This document shows, piece after piece, positions 1 through 8,506 of a stretch of 64,000 nucleotides of DNA. The notes below the pieces were generated by a model, which was not told the origin of the DNA, ran no database searches, and was given only the letters and a program-made list of their open reading frames with translations. Made by a program: the position numbers and the translations under genes. Position 1 is the stretch's first letter. Each line of letters begins with the position of its first letter. This stretch comes from Streptomyces sp. NBC_00582 (GTDB lineage: Bacteria > Actinomycetota > Actinomycetes > Streptomycetales > Streptomycetaceae): contig NZ_CP107772.1 in assembly GCF_036345155.1 (NCBI RefSeq), positions 1,054,001 through 1,118,000 on the forward strand, given 5' to 3'.

Positions 1-2
1 CG

Positions 3-272
3 CTGGCTCCCGCACTCGCCCAGGAGGAGCTGCTCGGCGGCTCCCTCTACCGGACCCTGGCCGACCGTTTCGGGATCAGGCTGACCTGGGCCGAGCAGGA
101 GGTGTCGGCGGCCGCGGCCAGCTCCGAACAGGCCGCCCTGCTCCAGGTGCACCCCGGCGCCCCGCTGATCGCCATCACCCGGCTCACCCACAGCGACGGG
201 GACGGGCCGGTGGAGTTCGCGCAGAGCTGGACCCGCCCCGAATTCCCCCTGTTCATCAGGCTCGAGAGGTGA
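3..272 (+). CDS. GntR/HutC-family regulator, C-terminal UTRA domain (partial)
   Basis: The frame is open from the window edge to the TGA at 270-272, about 89 codons, and the N-terminal HTH lies outside the window. The visible part has the features of a UTRA ligand-binding domain: a stretch around VSAAAASSEQAALLQV, then the core GAPLIAITRLTH, then an FAQSW-R-ef strand near the end. UTRA domains bind small sugars or phosphosugars and control DNA binding by the GntR half. The sugar kinase starts 6 bp after the stop, so this is probably the operon's regulator and the kinase substrate or product may be its ligand. The ligand cannot be told from sequence. Confidence 0.85.
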   Translation: MAPALAQEELLGGSLYRTLADRFGIRLTWAEQEVSAAAASSEQAALLQVHPGAPLIAITRLTHSDGDGPVEFAQSWTRPEFPLFIRLER

Positions 273-278
273 CGGACG

Positions 279-1736
279 ATGACGAGCGGCGCTGTCGTGT
301 GTGCCGTCGACATCGGCACCTCGGCCGTCCGGGCCGCCCTGGTCACCCGTGGCGGGCGGCGGCTGGTGGAGGCCCGCAGCGGGCGCGGCCCCGACGAAGG
401 CGCCGAGACCTTCGACGCCGAACTCCTGTGGGAGGGGCTCTGCGACGTCCTGCGCCGGCTCTCCGCCGAGGGCCCCCGCGCGGACGTGCGGTGCCTGGCC
501 ATCGCGGGACACGTGGGCCAGGTCCCGGTCGACGAGCGGGGCCGCCCGCTGGGCAGGGCAGGCGGCTGGGCCGACTCCCGGGGCGTCCACGAGCTCGCGC
601 ACGGATGGCCCGACCCGGCCGACGCCCTGCGGGTGACCGGGCGCCCCGCCGTGACGGGGGGCGCGGTGCCCCTGCTGTGCCGGCTGAGGGAGGAGGAGCC
701 CGTACTGCACGAGCGGACCCGCTGGGTGCTCGCCCCCAAGGACTTCCTGGTGCTGCGTCTCACCGGCGCGGCCGCCACCGACCCGACCAGCGCGGCGTAC
801 ACCCTGGGCAGCGATGTCACCCGGCGGGCCTGGGACCCGGCGCTCCTCGCCGTCACGGGCAAGGGGACCCGGCACTTCCCTCCGCAGCACGCCGCGACCG
901 ACATCGTCGGTGCGGTCACCCCACCGGCCGCCGAGGCGACCGGTCTCCCGGCCGGCCTGCCGGTGGCCGCGGGAGGTCCCGACGGTACGGTCGGAGCCGC
1001 CGCCGTGGCCGGCGGTGCGGTCGGCGCCGTCGTGGACGTCGCCGGCACGACCGATGTGCTGACCCGCGTGATCGCCTCCCCCGACGAACGTCCCGCCGCA
1101 GCGGTCCTCAACCCCTACCTCACCCCCGATCTGTGGACCTGCGGCGGCGCGACGGGGATGACCGGCGGAGCACTGGCCCACTGGGTCCGCCTCCTGGGAC
1201 TCGGCGACCCCGCGACCGCTCTACGACGGCTCGAGCCCACGCTGCGCGCCCTCCCGCCCGGCAGCGACGGGCTGTCCCTGTCCCCCCTGCTCACCGGCAG
1301 CCGCTTCCCCGGCTGGAACCCGAACGAGCGGGGCAGGCTCTGGGGCCTGGGCGAACACCACACACCCGCCCATGTCCTGCACGCCGCCCAGGAAGCCGCC
1401 TCCTACGTCGTACGCCAAGCCGTGGACACCCTCATGGCCGACCTCGCCCACGACAGCGCCGTCGTCCTGACCGGGGGGCCGTCGCGTTCACCGGCGCTGG
1501 CCCAACTGCGGGCCGACGTCCTGGGCCGGCCGGTACTCGCCGCCACCGAGGCGGACGCCACCCTGCACGGCGCCGCCCTCCTCGCCCTCGTGGCCGCCGG
1601 ACTGGAGCCGGACCTGCCGACGGCCCAGGCCCACACGGCACCGCGGCTGCACCGGTACACCCCTCGGGACGCGATCGCCGCATCCTACGAACGGCTCTAC
1701 CGGGAATGGCTGGGGGCCATGGGCTGCATGAGCTGA
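279..1736 (+). CDS. FGGY-family carbohydrate kinase (xylulokinase-like)
   Basis: A 485-residue protein of normal FGGY length. The N-terminal phosphate-binding loop is DIGTSAVRAALV (residues about 11-22). A glycine-rich segment AAGGPDGTVGAAAV follows near 230, and the C-terminal ATPase motif VVLTGGPSRSPALAQLRADVLGRPV is near 400-425, followed by EADATLHGAALLA. FGGY kinases phosphorylate sugars such as xylulose, ribulose, gluconate or glycerol in the cytoplasm. The substrate is not resolved here, but xylulokinase/gluconokinase-like architecture fits best. The ATG at 279 lies 6 bp behind the GntR stop, with a GAGAGGTGA ribosome site overlapping that stop, so the two genes are co-transcribed. Confidence 0.85.
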   Translation: MTSGAVVCAVDIGTSAVRAALVTRGGRRLVEARSGRGPDEGAETFDAELLWEGLCDVLRRLSAEGPRADVRCLAIAGHVGQVPVDERGRPLGRAGGWADSRGVHELAHGWPDPADALRVTGRPAVTGGAVPLLCRLREEEPVLHERTRWVLAPKDFLVLRLTGAAATDPTSAAYTLGSDVTRRAWDPALLAVTGKGTRHFPPQHAATDIVGAVTPPAAEATGLPAGLPVAAGGPDGTVGAAAVAGGAVGAVVDVAGTTDVLTRVIASPDERPAAAVLNPYLTPDLWTCGGATGMTGGALAHWVRLLGLGDPATALRRLEPTLRALPPGSDGLSLSPLLTGSRFPGWNPNERGRLWGLGEHHTPAHVLHAAQEAASYVVRQAVDTLMADLAHDSAVVLTGGPSRSPALAQLRADVLGRPVLAATEADATLHGAALLALVAAGLEPDLPTAQAHTAPRLHRYTPRDAIAASYERLYREWLGAMGCMS

Positions 1737-1757
1737 GAGGTCGCTCGTGGGCGGGCC

Positions 1758-1775
1758 CGCACCAAAACGGGTGCG
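1758..1775. terminator. Possible bidirectional terminator hairpin
   Basis: CGCACC / GGTGCG arms with loop AAAACG lie between the kinase (+) and the convergent DUF1918 gene (-). The stem is only 6 bp and no T tract is present, so this is tentative. Confidence 0.35.
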
Positions 1776-1795
1776 TCCGCGTCGCCGCGGGCCGC

Positions 1796-2695
1796 CTACC
1801 GATCGGCCGGCGTGATCCTGCGGCCGGTGAGGCTCGTGGGTCGGATCGACACCCACATCTCGCGTTCACCCCCCGACCAGGGGGTGGTGTGGGCCCGCTC
1901 GCTCAGTCTGCGCACGGCGTCGGGTGCGGTGACGACGCTCGCGAAACCGACGGCGAGCACGCTCCAGCCCTGGCCCAGGGCGTCGTCCACGCGGTCGACC
2001 TCGAAGGCGACCTCCGTTCCGACGGCCGCCGCGGGCAGCGAGTCGGGGGCGGTCCGGAAGGCGATGGTGTCGTCGACGACCTCGTAGTTGACCGGGACGA
2101 CCGCCGGGCGGCCGTCGGAGGCGGAGACCGCGACGCGGCCGACACCGTGGGTGGACAGCAGGCTGCGGCATTCCTCCTCCCCGAGGTCCCGCAGCCGGGG
2201 GTGCACCAGCGCGTGGCCCTGACCGGGCGGCAGGTCGGCTCCCCCGCCGAGCAGAGCGGCGGTGGTGGTGCCGAGGGCGTCCGCCAGCCGGATGAGAGCG
2301 GCCACACTCGGGTCGGCGGGGTGCTCCTCCAGATACGCCAGGTAGTCGGGCGACATCCGGGCCCGCCGGGCCGTCTCCTCCCGGCCGAGTCCTTGCCTGC
2401 GGCGTTCGACGGCCACGCGCCGGCCGAGGTCGCCCGCGTGGGACGCGCCGGCCGACGGGCCCTCCACGGGAGGAGCCTCCGCCTCGTCCTGCGACGGTGG
2501 CCCGCGGTGTTCGAGAGGGTGGATGTGCGCGTCGGGCCCGGGGAACACCAGTGTCACCTCGTCCGTGTCCGACCAGCGCACGTCGTACGGCGGCGTTCCG
2601 TCCGTGTGGTGGAGTCCCACGATCTCGCCGTCGCGCCGGGCGGTGCCGGACTTCGTGCTGTCGATGACGAGTTGGTCGCCCAGATGAGCTCGCAT
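1796..2695 (-). CDS. DUF1918 - XRE-type HTH - pyridoxamine-phosphate-oxidase-like (PPOX) fusion protein
   Basis: From the ATG at 2695 the product is 299 aa. Residues 1-60 (MRAHLGDQLVIDS ... DGTPPYDVRWSD) match the DUF1918 SH3-like fold. Residues about 90-140 form an XRE-like helix-turn-helix with LGREETARRARMSPDYLAYLEE and a following LIRLADALGTTTAALL. Residues 160-290 are a split-barrel flavin-binding PPOX domain (GVGRVAVSASDGRPAVVPVNYEV ... GWSVLAVGFASVV). A longer frame runs upstream, but the DUF1918 start and an AAAGGCGG ribosome site support 2695. HTH-PPOX proteins are common in actinobacterial stress regions; the extra DUF1918 makes a three-domain protein. Its role is probably redox or flavin sensing coupled to DNA binding, which is inference. 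Confidence 0.8.
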   Translation of the reverse strand: MRAHLGDQLVIDSTKSGTARRDGEIVGLHHTDGTPPYDVRWSDTDEVTLVFPGPDAHIHPLEHRGPPSQDEAEAPPVEGPSAGASHAGDLGRRVAVERRRQGLGREETARRARMSPDYLAYLEEHPADPSVAALIRLADALGTTTAALLGGGADLPPGQGHALVHPRLRDLGEEECRSLLSTHGVGRVAVSASDGRPAVVPVNYEVVDDTIAFRTAPDSLPAAAVGTEVAFEVDRVDDALGQGWSVLAVGFASVVTAPDAVRRLSERAHTTPWSGGEREMWVSIRPTSLTGRRITPADR

Positions 2696-2929
2696 GATGG
2701 CCGCCTTTCCCTCGCGGTGAACCGCCTCCCGGGGCTCCGCCGCACCGCGCGGAGGCGGCGTCCCCGGAAGCGGTGCTGAGATGCGGCGCGCAGGGGATTG
2801 CGGTACTCCTCGGATGAGAGAACGCGCCGCCCGCGGCATGTCGGCGAGGTCCTGGCCCCGCACTCCACCGGACTCGTTCACCGTCGTTCACCGTCATCTC
2901 CAGCTTCGTACGAGACGGAGGCCGCCGCC

Positions 2930-3799
2930 ATGCAACCAGCGATCACCGTGGGCCTCGACGGCTCACCCGAGAGTCTTGCCGCCGCCCGCTGGGCCGCCGA
3001 CGAGGCCGAGAAGCGCAAGCTCACCCTGCGGCTGCTGCACGCGTGGCCGTTGCTGGCGCCGGAGCCGGCCCGGGTGGCTTCGGAGGTCGACCAGAACTAC
3101 TGGGCGAAGCGCCTGGTCCACACCGCGCAGGCGGAGCTGGGGGCACACCATCCGGGCCTCGCCGTCGTCGGGAATCTGGTCGCCGACGACGCCCAGGAGG
3201 CCTTGCTCCACGCGTCCGCGGAGTCCGAGATGCTCGTGCTCGGGTCACGGGGGCTGGAGTCCGTGGAGAGCTACTTCATGGGCGACGTCAGCATGCCGGT
3301 CGTGGCACGGGCCGAGCGCCCGGTCGTGCTGGTGCGCGCGGAACCGCGGGGAGAGACGCCGTCCCCCGCACCCCCGCGTCGCGTGGTCGTGGCGTTGAAA
3401 CTGCGCGGTTCCTCCGACGACCTGCTCGACTTCGCCTTCCACAGCGCCGCGGCCCGGGGCGTCCCGCTCCTGGCCGTCCACGGGCGCAGCGTGCCGCTCC
3501 ACGCCCGCACGCCCTGGGGCGTGGACCACCACGTCGGTGAGGAGATGACGAACGACGCGCGCAAGGAGCTGGGCAAGGCCCTCCGTCCTTGGCGCGAGAA
3601 GTATCCGCAGGTGGGGGTGGCCGACAGCGTCCGTCTCGCAAGCCCCGCCAAGGCCGTCGTGGAGGCCGCCGAGGGCGCCGCGCTGCTGGTCGTGGGCCGA
3701 CGTGCCCACCGTCACGGTCTGGCGCCCCACCTGGGACCCGTCGCCCACGCCGCCCTCCATCACGGGCGCTGCCCCGTCGCCGTGGTCCCCCATGACTGA
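2930..3799 (+). CDS. Universal stress protein, two tandem USP domains
   Basis: A 289-aa protein with two USP folds. The first begins ITVGLDGSPESLAAARWAADEAEKR and ends LVLGSRGLESVESYFMGDVSMPVVARAERPVVLVR. The second begins VVVALKLRGSSDDLLDFAF and ends LLVVGRRAHRHGLAPHLGPVAHAALHHGRCPVAVVPHD. The G-2x-G-9x-G(S/T) nucleotide-binding signature is clear in domain 1 and weaker in domain 2. The ATG at 2930 has GACGGAGG upstream. The last codons overlap the next gene, so the two are translationally coupled. USPs of this type accumulate under hypoxia or starvation in actinobacteria. No GGGCCG-type palindrome is visible in the 230-bp gap upstream. Confidence 0.9.
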   Translation: MQPAITVGLDGSPESLAAARWAADEAEKRKLTLRLLHAWPLLAPEPARVASEVDQNYWAKRLVHTAQAELGAHHPGLAVVGNLVADDAQEALLHASAESEMLVLGSRGLESVESYFMGDVSMPVVARAERPVVLVRAEPRGETPSPAPPRRVVVALKLRGSSDDLLDFAFHSAAARGVPLLAVHGRSVPLHARTPWGVDHHVGEEMTNDARKELGKALRPWREKYPQVGVADSVRLASPAKAVVEAAEGAALLVVGRRAHRHGLAPHLGPVAHAALHHGRCPVAVVPHD

Positions 3800-5312
3800 T
3801 TCCGGCCCATCGGGGAGGCACCCGTCGCGCGCCGAGGTGTGCGAGACCCACACCGCCGTCGTGTTCTTCGTCGGCGACCGCGCCTACAAGGTCAAGAAGC
3901 CGGTGGATCTGGGGTTCCTGGACTACACCGTGTGCGCGGATCGGCGGGCCGCGTGCGAACGCGAGGTCGCCCTCAACCGTCGCTTCGCCCCCGACGTCTA
4001 CCTGGGCGTGGGCGAGTTCCGCGGGCCCGGCGCGGAAGAGAGCGAACCGCTCGTGGTGATGCGCCGTATGCCCGCGGGCCGCCGCCTCTCGCGGCTGGTG
4101 CGGGAAGGGGCCTTCGTCGACGACGCGCTGCGAGCCGTCGCCCGGCAGCTCGCCGCGTGGCACGCCAAGGCGCCTCGCGGGCGGGACGTGGACGAGCAGG
4201 GTGGTCGTGACGCCCTGGCGGGACGGTGGGAGGCGAGCTTCGCGCAGGTCCGCACGGCGAACGCCGACGGCTCCGTGCCCGACGGGGTGCCCGAGGCCGA
4301 ACGGTTGGTACGCCGCTATCTGACCGGCCGCGAGCGGTTGTTCGACGCCCGCATCGAGGAGGGCCGGGTGGTGGACGGCCACGGCGACCTGCTGGCCGAG
4401 GACGTCTTCTGCCTCGACGACGGCCCCCGCGTCCTGGACTGTCTGGAGTTCGACGACCACCTCCGCTACGTCGACGGCCTCGACGACGCCGCGTTCCTCG
4501 CCATGGATCTGGAACAGCTCGGGGCCCCGCAGGCCGCCGCGTACTTCCTCACCCTGTACGGCGAGTACTCCGCGGACCCCGCACCCCCCTCCCTGCGGCA
4601 CCACTACGTCGCCTATCGCGCGTTCGTCCGCGCCAAGGTCTCCCTGATCCAGGCCCGCCAGGGCGCACCCGGTGCGCGGTCGGCGGCGCGGAGGCTGCTC
4701 TCGACGACGCTGCGTCATCTGCGCACGTCCGCCGTCCACCTCACCCTCGTCGGCGGACTGCCGGGCAGCGGGAAGTCCACCCTGGCCGGCGCGCTGGCCG
4801 ACCGGCTGGGCGTCACGCTGCTCAGCAGCGACCGCCTCCGCAAGGAGCTGGCGGGCATGCCCGCGGAGCAGTCCGCCGCGGCCGGCTACGGCGAGGGGCT
4901 GTACACACCCGAGTGGACCGCCCGGACCTACGCCACCCTGCTGGACCGCGCGGCGGCCCTCCTGGCCTGTGGGGAGTCCGTCGTCCTGGACGCCACCTGG
5001 TCCGGCGCGGAGCAGCGTGAGGCGGCCCTGCGCATGGCCGCACGCGCGGAGGCCGACCTGGTGGCCCTGCACTGCCGCGTGCCGGGCGAGGTGGCGGCGG
5101 CCCGGCTGAGCACGCGCCCCCCGGGGGCCTCCGACGCCGGCCCCGAGGTCGCCGCCGCCCTCGCGGCCAGGGAGCCGCCGTGGCCGGAGGCCGTCACGGT
5201 CGACACCAGCGGCTCACTGGAGGCCGCCGTCTCGCGGGCACTGGCAGCCGTACGACCGTGGGGCACCGACCAGGCGCCGGTCTTCCGCCGTCCCTACATG
5301 GAGCCGGACTAG
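3792..5312 (+). CDS. Aminoglycoside-phosphotransferase-like / AAA (zeta-type) ATPase fusion
   Basis: 506 aa. The N-terminal 300 residues form an APH-like kinase fold (COG2187 type) with YKVKKPVDLGFLDYT near the start, VVDGHGDLLAEDVF as the catalytic HGDL loop, and DCLEFDD as the metal-binding Asp segment. The C-terminal 180 residues are a P-loop kinase with LVGGLPGSGKST (Lys 328) followed by SSDRLRKEL. The ATG at 3792 overlaps the USP stop (ATGACTGA), so it is coupled to the USP gene. A longer frame begins upstream, but the overlap and the start of homology favour 3792. This fusion is often found beside USPs in actinobacteria. The substrate is unknown. Confidence 0.8.
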   Translation: MTDSGPSGRHPSRAEVCETHTAVVFFVGDRAYKVKKPVDLGFLDYTVCADRRAACEREVALNRRFAPDVYLGVGEFRGPGAEESEPLVVMRRMPAGRRLSRLVREGAFVDDALRAVARQLAAWHAKAPRGRDVDEQGGRDALAGRWEASFAQVRTANADGSVPDGVPEAERLVRRYLTGRERLFDARIEEGRVVDGHGDLLAEDVFCLDDGPRVLDCLEFDDHLRYVDGLDDAAFLAMDLEQLGAPQAAAYFLTLYGEYSADPAPPSLRHHYVAYRAFVRAKVSLIQARQGAPGARSAARRLLSTTLRHLRTSAVHLTLVGGLPGSGKSTLAGALADRLGVTLLSSDRLRKELAGMPAEQSAAAGYGEGLYTPEWTARTYATLLDRAAALLACGESVVLDATWSGAEQREAALRMAARAEADLVALHCRVPGEVAAARLSTRPPGASDAGPEVAAALAAREPPWPEAVTVDTSGSLEAAVSRALAAVRPWGTDQAPVFRRPYMEPD

Positions 5313-5330
5313 GGGGCGTTGGAGGCCACC

Positions 5331-5897
5331 ATGGGCGATCAGAGACCGCTTCCCCCCGGGGAGGCATGGCGGTCCATGGCCGCGTGCGTCCTCACCGCTT
5401 TCCCCCTGCTCGCGCGGCGCCGCATCCATCTGCCGAAGGGACGGCTGGGGCTGCGGCTGCGTTTCGCCGACGGCACCTCGGCCGCCGTCTACCGGGACAC
5501 CCGTCTCGGCAGCGGTTCGGCGAAGGATCCCTGCACTCTGGTGGTCACCTTCCGGCTGCGCCTGGTCCGCGGTCGCGGGCACCCCCTGTTCCGCGGCGAG
5601 AGCCTGCTGAACACCCCTCTGTTCGTCGGCTTCCCCGGTTTCACCTCGAAGCTGTGGCTGGCCGGCGACGAGCAGGGCCGCTATCGCGGCGTGTACGAGT
5701 GGGACGGCCCGGAGCGTGCCGACCACTACGCGCGTTCCCTGTGGCGCGTCCTGGCCCTGGTCAGTGTGCCGGGATCGATCCGCTATGCCGTCCTGCCCGG
5801 ACTGCGCCGCGACGACGTCCTCGCCGACCCCGCGTCGGCCGACGGCCTGGCGCCCGACGACACCACGGCATGGTGGCGCCTCAAGGGTGCGGTGTGA
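5331..5897 (+). CDS. Conserved-looking hypothetical protein beside a decayed monooxygenase
   Basis: 188 aa; I do not recognise a named family with certainty. It has no signal peptide and no clear membrane helix. Notable segments are LGLRLRFADGTSAAVYRDTR, a central FRGESLLNTPLFVGFPGFTSKLW, and a C-terminal YRGVYEWDGPERADHYARSL that loosely resembles YdhR-like dimeric alpha/beta monooxygenase partners. The ATG at 5331 is preceded by GGAGG at 5321-5325; a TTG 12 bp earlier is less likely. Its stop overlaps the start of the flavin monooxygenase remnant (GTGA), so the two were one translational unit. It probably served as a partner of that enzyme. Confidence 0.65.
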   Translation: MGDQRPLPPGEAWRSMAACVLTAFPLLARRRIHLPKGRLGLRLRFADGTSAAVYRDTRLGSGSAKDPCTLVVTFRLRLVRGRGHPLFRGESLLNTPLFVGFPGFTSKLWLAGDEQGRYRGVYEWDGPERADHYARSLWRVLALVSVPGSIRYAVLPGLRRDDVLADPASADGLAPDDTTAWWRLKGAV

Positions 5898-6305
5898 CGG
5901 CGGCGGACGTCCTGGTCGTCGGGGCCGGTCCCACCGGGCTCACTCTGGCGCTCCAGGCCCACGACCACGGGGCGCGCGTCCGCGTCGTCGAGCGGCGCAC
6001 CGGCGCCTTCAGTCCCTCCCGCGCGCTCATCCTGCACCCCTCGGGGGCCTGCGCGGCGGCTGCACGCGCTGTTGGCCCGTCCGGGTGTCCACCTGCTGTT
6101 GCAACGCGACGCCGACGCGCCGCCGGACCCGGTGCTCGGCCCCCTCGTCACCGTCGTCCGGATGACCGACAGCCCGGGTCGCGGCGTGGTGGCCGTCCGC
6201 CCGGACGGGCATGTCGGCTTCCGGTGCGGGACCGTCGACGCCGCGCTGCTGAGCGGCTGGCTGTCGCTGGTCGGCGCGGCGGCCCCGCCACCGGACCGGT
6301 CATGA
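5894..6305 (+). pseudogene. FAD-dependent aromatic monooxygenase with large internal deletion
   Basis: From the GTG at 5894 the frame reads a perfect FAD Rossmann start (ADVLVVGAGPTGLTLALQAHDHGARVRVVERR ... SRALILHP) for about 50 residues, then loses similarity. A different frame, up to the TGA at 6303-6305, reads the characteristic C-terminal domain of the same family: LLARPGVHLLLQRDA ... VVRMTDSPGRGVVAVRPDGHVGFR. About 350 central residues (substrate domain and the GD motif) are absent, and the two ends join out of frame near 6040-6060. Family members are normally 480-550 aa. The gene is therefore a deletion pseudogene, although its start still overlaps the upstream gene. Confidence 0.85.
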
Positions 6306-6316
6306 GGGGCGGCCGG

Positions 6317-6338
6317 CGGCCCTGCTCCAGGAGGGCCG
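6317..6338 (+). terminator. Hairpin after the monooxygenase remnant
   Basis: CGGCCCT (6317-6323) pairs with AGGGCCG (6332-6338) across an 8-nt loop, starting 12 bp after the stop codon. There is no T run, which is usual for Streptomyces terminators. Confidence 0.5.
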
Positions 6339-6489
6339 GTTCGCGGGCGCCGCCCGCCACCGGCCGCCCCGCGAAGCGGCCTTCCCACCGTGGCGTGTGA
6401 CGGGGCCGTCGGCACGTCGAGGGCCATCCGGGGCAGAGGTCCTGGGCCACTCGTCGGCCCACATCACGAGGACCGGCGCCTCCCGGGCG

Positions 6490-6503
6490 GGGCCGATCGG
6501 CCC
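6490..6503. promoter_or_regulatory. DevR/OsdR-type palindrome upstream of CBS-BON gene
   Basis: A perfect palindrome GGGCCGATCGGCCC ends 78 bp before the GTG at 6582. The same word occurs at 8493 and close variants occur before PPDK, adhE, pflB, the response regulator and the phosphoketolase operon. The architecture (inverted 5-6-bp G/C arms around 2-4 bp) resembles the DevR box of mycobacteria. Binding is inferred from recurrence. Confidence 0.65.
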
Positions 6504-6581
6504 ATGCGGCTCCTGTCCGTGAGGCGGAGAGTGGGACCGAGCGACGCAGTGACCCGACATCAGGGGACGAGGTGGTCGGCG

Positions 6582-7226
6582 GTGAACGGGACTCCGCACA
6601 TCGTGAGCGATGTGATGACCCAGACGGTCGTGGCCGTCGGACGTGACGCTCCCTTCAAGGAGATCGTGCGGACCATGGAGCAGTGGAAGGTCAGCGCCAT
6701 GCCGGTGCTGGAGGGCGAGGGACGCGTCATCGGTGTCGTCTCCGAGGCCGACCTGCTGCCCAAGGAGGAGTTCCGCGACGAGGAGCAGAGCCTCTCCACG
6801 CAGCGACAGCGCCTGGCCGATGTCGCCAAGGCCGGTGCGACCATGGCGGAGGAGCTCATGAGCACCCCCGCCGTCACCGTCCACCCGGACGCCACCCTGG
6901 CCCAGGCCGCGAGGATCATGGCCGTCCGGCACGTCAAGCGGCTGCCCGTGGTCGACGACCTCGGCATGCTGCAGGGCGTCGTGAGCCGTGCGGACCTGCT
7001 GAAGGTCTTCCTGCGGCCGGACGACGAGATAGCGGAGGAGGTCCGGCGCACGGTGGTCTCCTACCTGTTCCCGAGCTTCAGCCACGGCATCCACGTGACC
7101 GTGCACGAGGGGGTCGTCACCCTGCGCGGACACATCCGCGACACCGCGCTCATCTCGGTCGCCGTGCGCCTCGTACGCGCCGTCGAGGGGGTCGTGGACG
7201 TCGAACCGCAGCTCACCGTTGAATGA
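6582..7226 (+). CDS. CBS-pair protein with C-terminal BON domain
   Basis: 214 aa from the GTG at 6582 (GACGAGGTGG upstream). Two CBS repeats are visible: residues about 5-60 (VSDVMTQTVVAVGRDAPFKEIV ... GVVSEADLL) and 85-140 (AEELMSTPAVTVHPDATLAQAARIMAVRHVKRLPVVDD). A BON domain follows at 160-214 (HVTVHEGVVTLRGHIRDTALISVAVRLVRAVEGVVDV). CBS pairs bind adenosine ligands; BON domains may touch membranes or other proteins. A longer frame to 6390 lacks similarity. In actinobacteria such proteins belong to hypoxia regulons and the upstream palindrome agrees. A second gene of the same layout is at 13402. Confidence 0.88.
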   Translation: MNGTPHIVSDVMTQTVVAVGRDAPFKEIVRTMEQWKVSAMPVLEGEGRVIGVVSEADLLPKEEFRDEEQSLSTQRQRLADVAKAGATMAEELMSTPAVTVHPDATLAQAARIMAVRHVKRLPVVDDLGMLQGVVSRADLLKVFLRPDDEIAEEVRRTVVSYLFPSFSHGIHVTVHEGVVTLRGHIRDTALISVAVRLVRAVEGVVDVEPQLTVE

Positions 7227-7317
7227 ACCGACCCTGGCCGCCCCGGGAACCTGTCCATCGCGCCCTTGGCGCGGGGCCTTGGGCGAGGCGCTCGCTCCGC
7301 GTGGTCCCTCGGCCGCC

Positions 7318-8220
7318 CTACACATGGGGGACGACGGCCACGGGGCAGCCGACGTGGTGGATCGCGGCGTGGGTGACCGGCCCGGTACGAGGGCCCGCCG
7401 GGCGTTCGGTCAGGCGGTGCCCGACGACGAGGAGACTCGCTCCGGTCGAGGCCCTCACCAGCGCGGTCGTGGGCCTGTCCTCCACCACGGTCGCCAGGAC
7501 CTCGACGTCGGGGTACTTGTCGCGCCACACCTGGAGCACGGCCCGGAGGAAGCCGAGCCACTCCTCGCCCTGCCAGGAGTCCTGCCCCGGACCGATGTCG
7601 CCGGACCCCGGGTCGACCGGCCCGGCCGCGTGCCAGGCATGGACGGCCCGCAGCCGCGCCCGCCGGAGACGGGCCGCCTCGAAGGCGAACTCGATGACCT
7701 CGTCACAGGCGTCGTGAAGGTCGACGGCGAGCACCACATCCCGGTATCCGGTGTCCGTCGAGGCGCTGCCGTCCCGCTCCGGCCGGTGTTCGTCCAAGGC
7801 CTCCTCGCCCGCCCGGACGAGGACCACGGGACGCGTGGCCCCGGCCACCACGCCGAGCGCGACGGAGCCCACGAGGAACCCGGTGAACCCGCTCAGTCCA
7901 CGCGAACCCAGCACCATCACGTCCGCCTGGTCCGCCGCCTTCAGCAGGGCGGGGACGGGCGGGCCCGCCATCTGCTCGTCGCTGAGGCTGACCCGGGAGC
8001 ACTCGGCACGGACGCGATCCTCCGCCTGACGCAGTGCCCTCCGGGCCGGATGCCGCTGTGCGGCACCGGCGCGATCACGGTCCTCCCGGTCGGGGTGCCA
8101 GTCCCCGGCGTGCACCAGGTGCAGCGGCAGGTCCCGCCGCTCGGCCTCACGGGCCGCCCACGCGGCCGCGGCCAGGCTCTCGGCGGATCCATCGACTCCG
8201 GCGACCACGTGTGAACCCAT
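7318..8220 (-). CDS. Universal stress protein, tandem USP domains
   Basis: 300 aa from the ATG at 8220, with GGAGG 7 bp upstream. Domain 1 starts HVVAGVDGSAESLAAAAWAAREAERR and ends VMVLGSRGLSGFTGFLVGSVALGVVAGATRPVVLVR, where the G-x2-G-x9-G(S) ATP-binding motif is intact. Domain 2 starts DVVLAVDLHDACDEVIEFAFEAARLR and ends LLVVGHRLTERPAGPRTGPVTHAAIHHVGCPVAVVPHV. It is convergent with the CBS-BON gene. Two palindromes of the DevR/OsdR type lie 250-290 bp upstream, an unusually long leader. Confidence 0.9.
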   Translation of the reverse strand: MGSHVVAGVDGSAESLAAAAWAAREAERRDLPLHLVHAGDWHPDREDRDRAGAAQRHPARRALRQAEDRVRAECSRVSLSDEQMAGPPVPALLKAADQADVMVLGSRGLSGFTGFLVGSVALGVVAGATRPVVLVRAGEEALDEHRPERDGSASTDTGYRDVVLAVDLHDACDEVIEFAFEAARLRRARLRAVHAWHAAGPVDPGSGDIGPGQDSWQGEEWLGFLRAVLQVWRDKYPDVEVLATVVEDRPTTALVRASTGASLLVVGHRLTERPAGPRTGPVTHAAIHHVGCPVAVVPHV

Positions 8221-8468
8221 GTCGGCACCTCCAGCGCTCGGTCCTGTCGTCCGCCACCAGCGTCGCGTCGCCGCCCGCACGGCCGGGAGAGGCTGCCCGG
8301 TCCCTCCCGGAGGCCGTCCGGCCCCTCTCCCCGTGGCGCCCGCCCCTCAGCCCGGCAGCAGAGGAAGCCGGCAGCCGCCCCCGGAGGACCTGGGCCGGTC
8401 CGAGCCCTGCGAGGCCGGAGGCGGCGCCGGCTTCCCGAGGGTGAGGCCCGTCCCGGCGCACGCCGGCC

Positions 8469-8506
8469 GGTCCGGGTGGGCCCTTGCGGGTTGGGCCGAT
8501 CGGCCC
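8469..8506. promoter_or_regulatory. Tandem DevR/OsdR-type palindromes upstream of USP
   Basis: The perfect copy GGGCCGATCGGCCC is at 8493-8506. A weaker GGTCC-GGGT-GGGCC is at 8469-8482. Centres are 24 bp apart, so the two would face the same side of the helix. They lie in the 482-bp gap between the sensor kinase stop and the USP start (8221-8702). I see no convincing gene in the rest of that gap. Confidence 0.55.

Noticed and set aside
269..2779. An 836-codon plus-strand frame covering the FGGY kinase and the DUF1918 fusion
   Set aside because: Arg/Pro-rich shadow of the true frame; the kinase in the next frame is intact and the second half is antisense to the DUF1918 gene.
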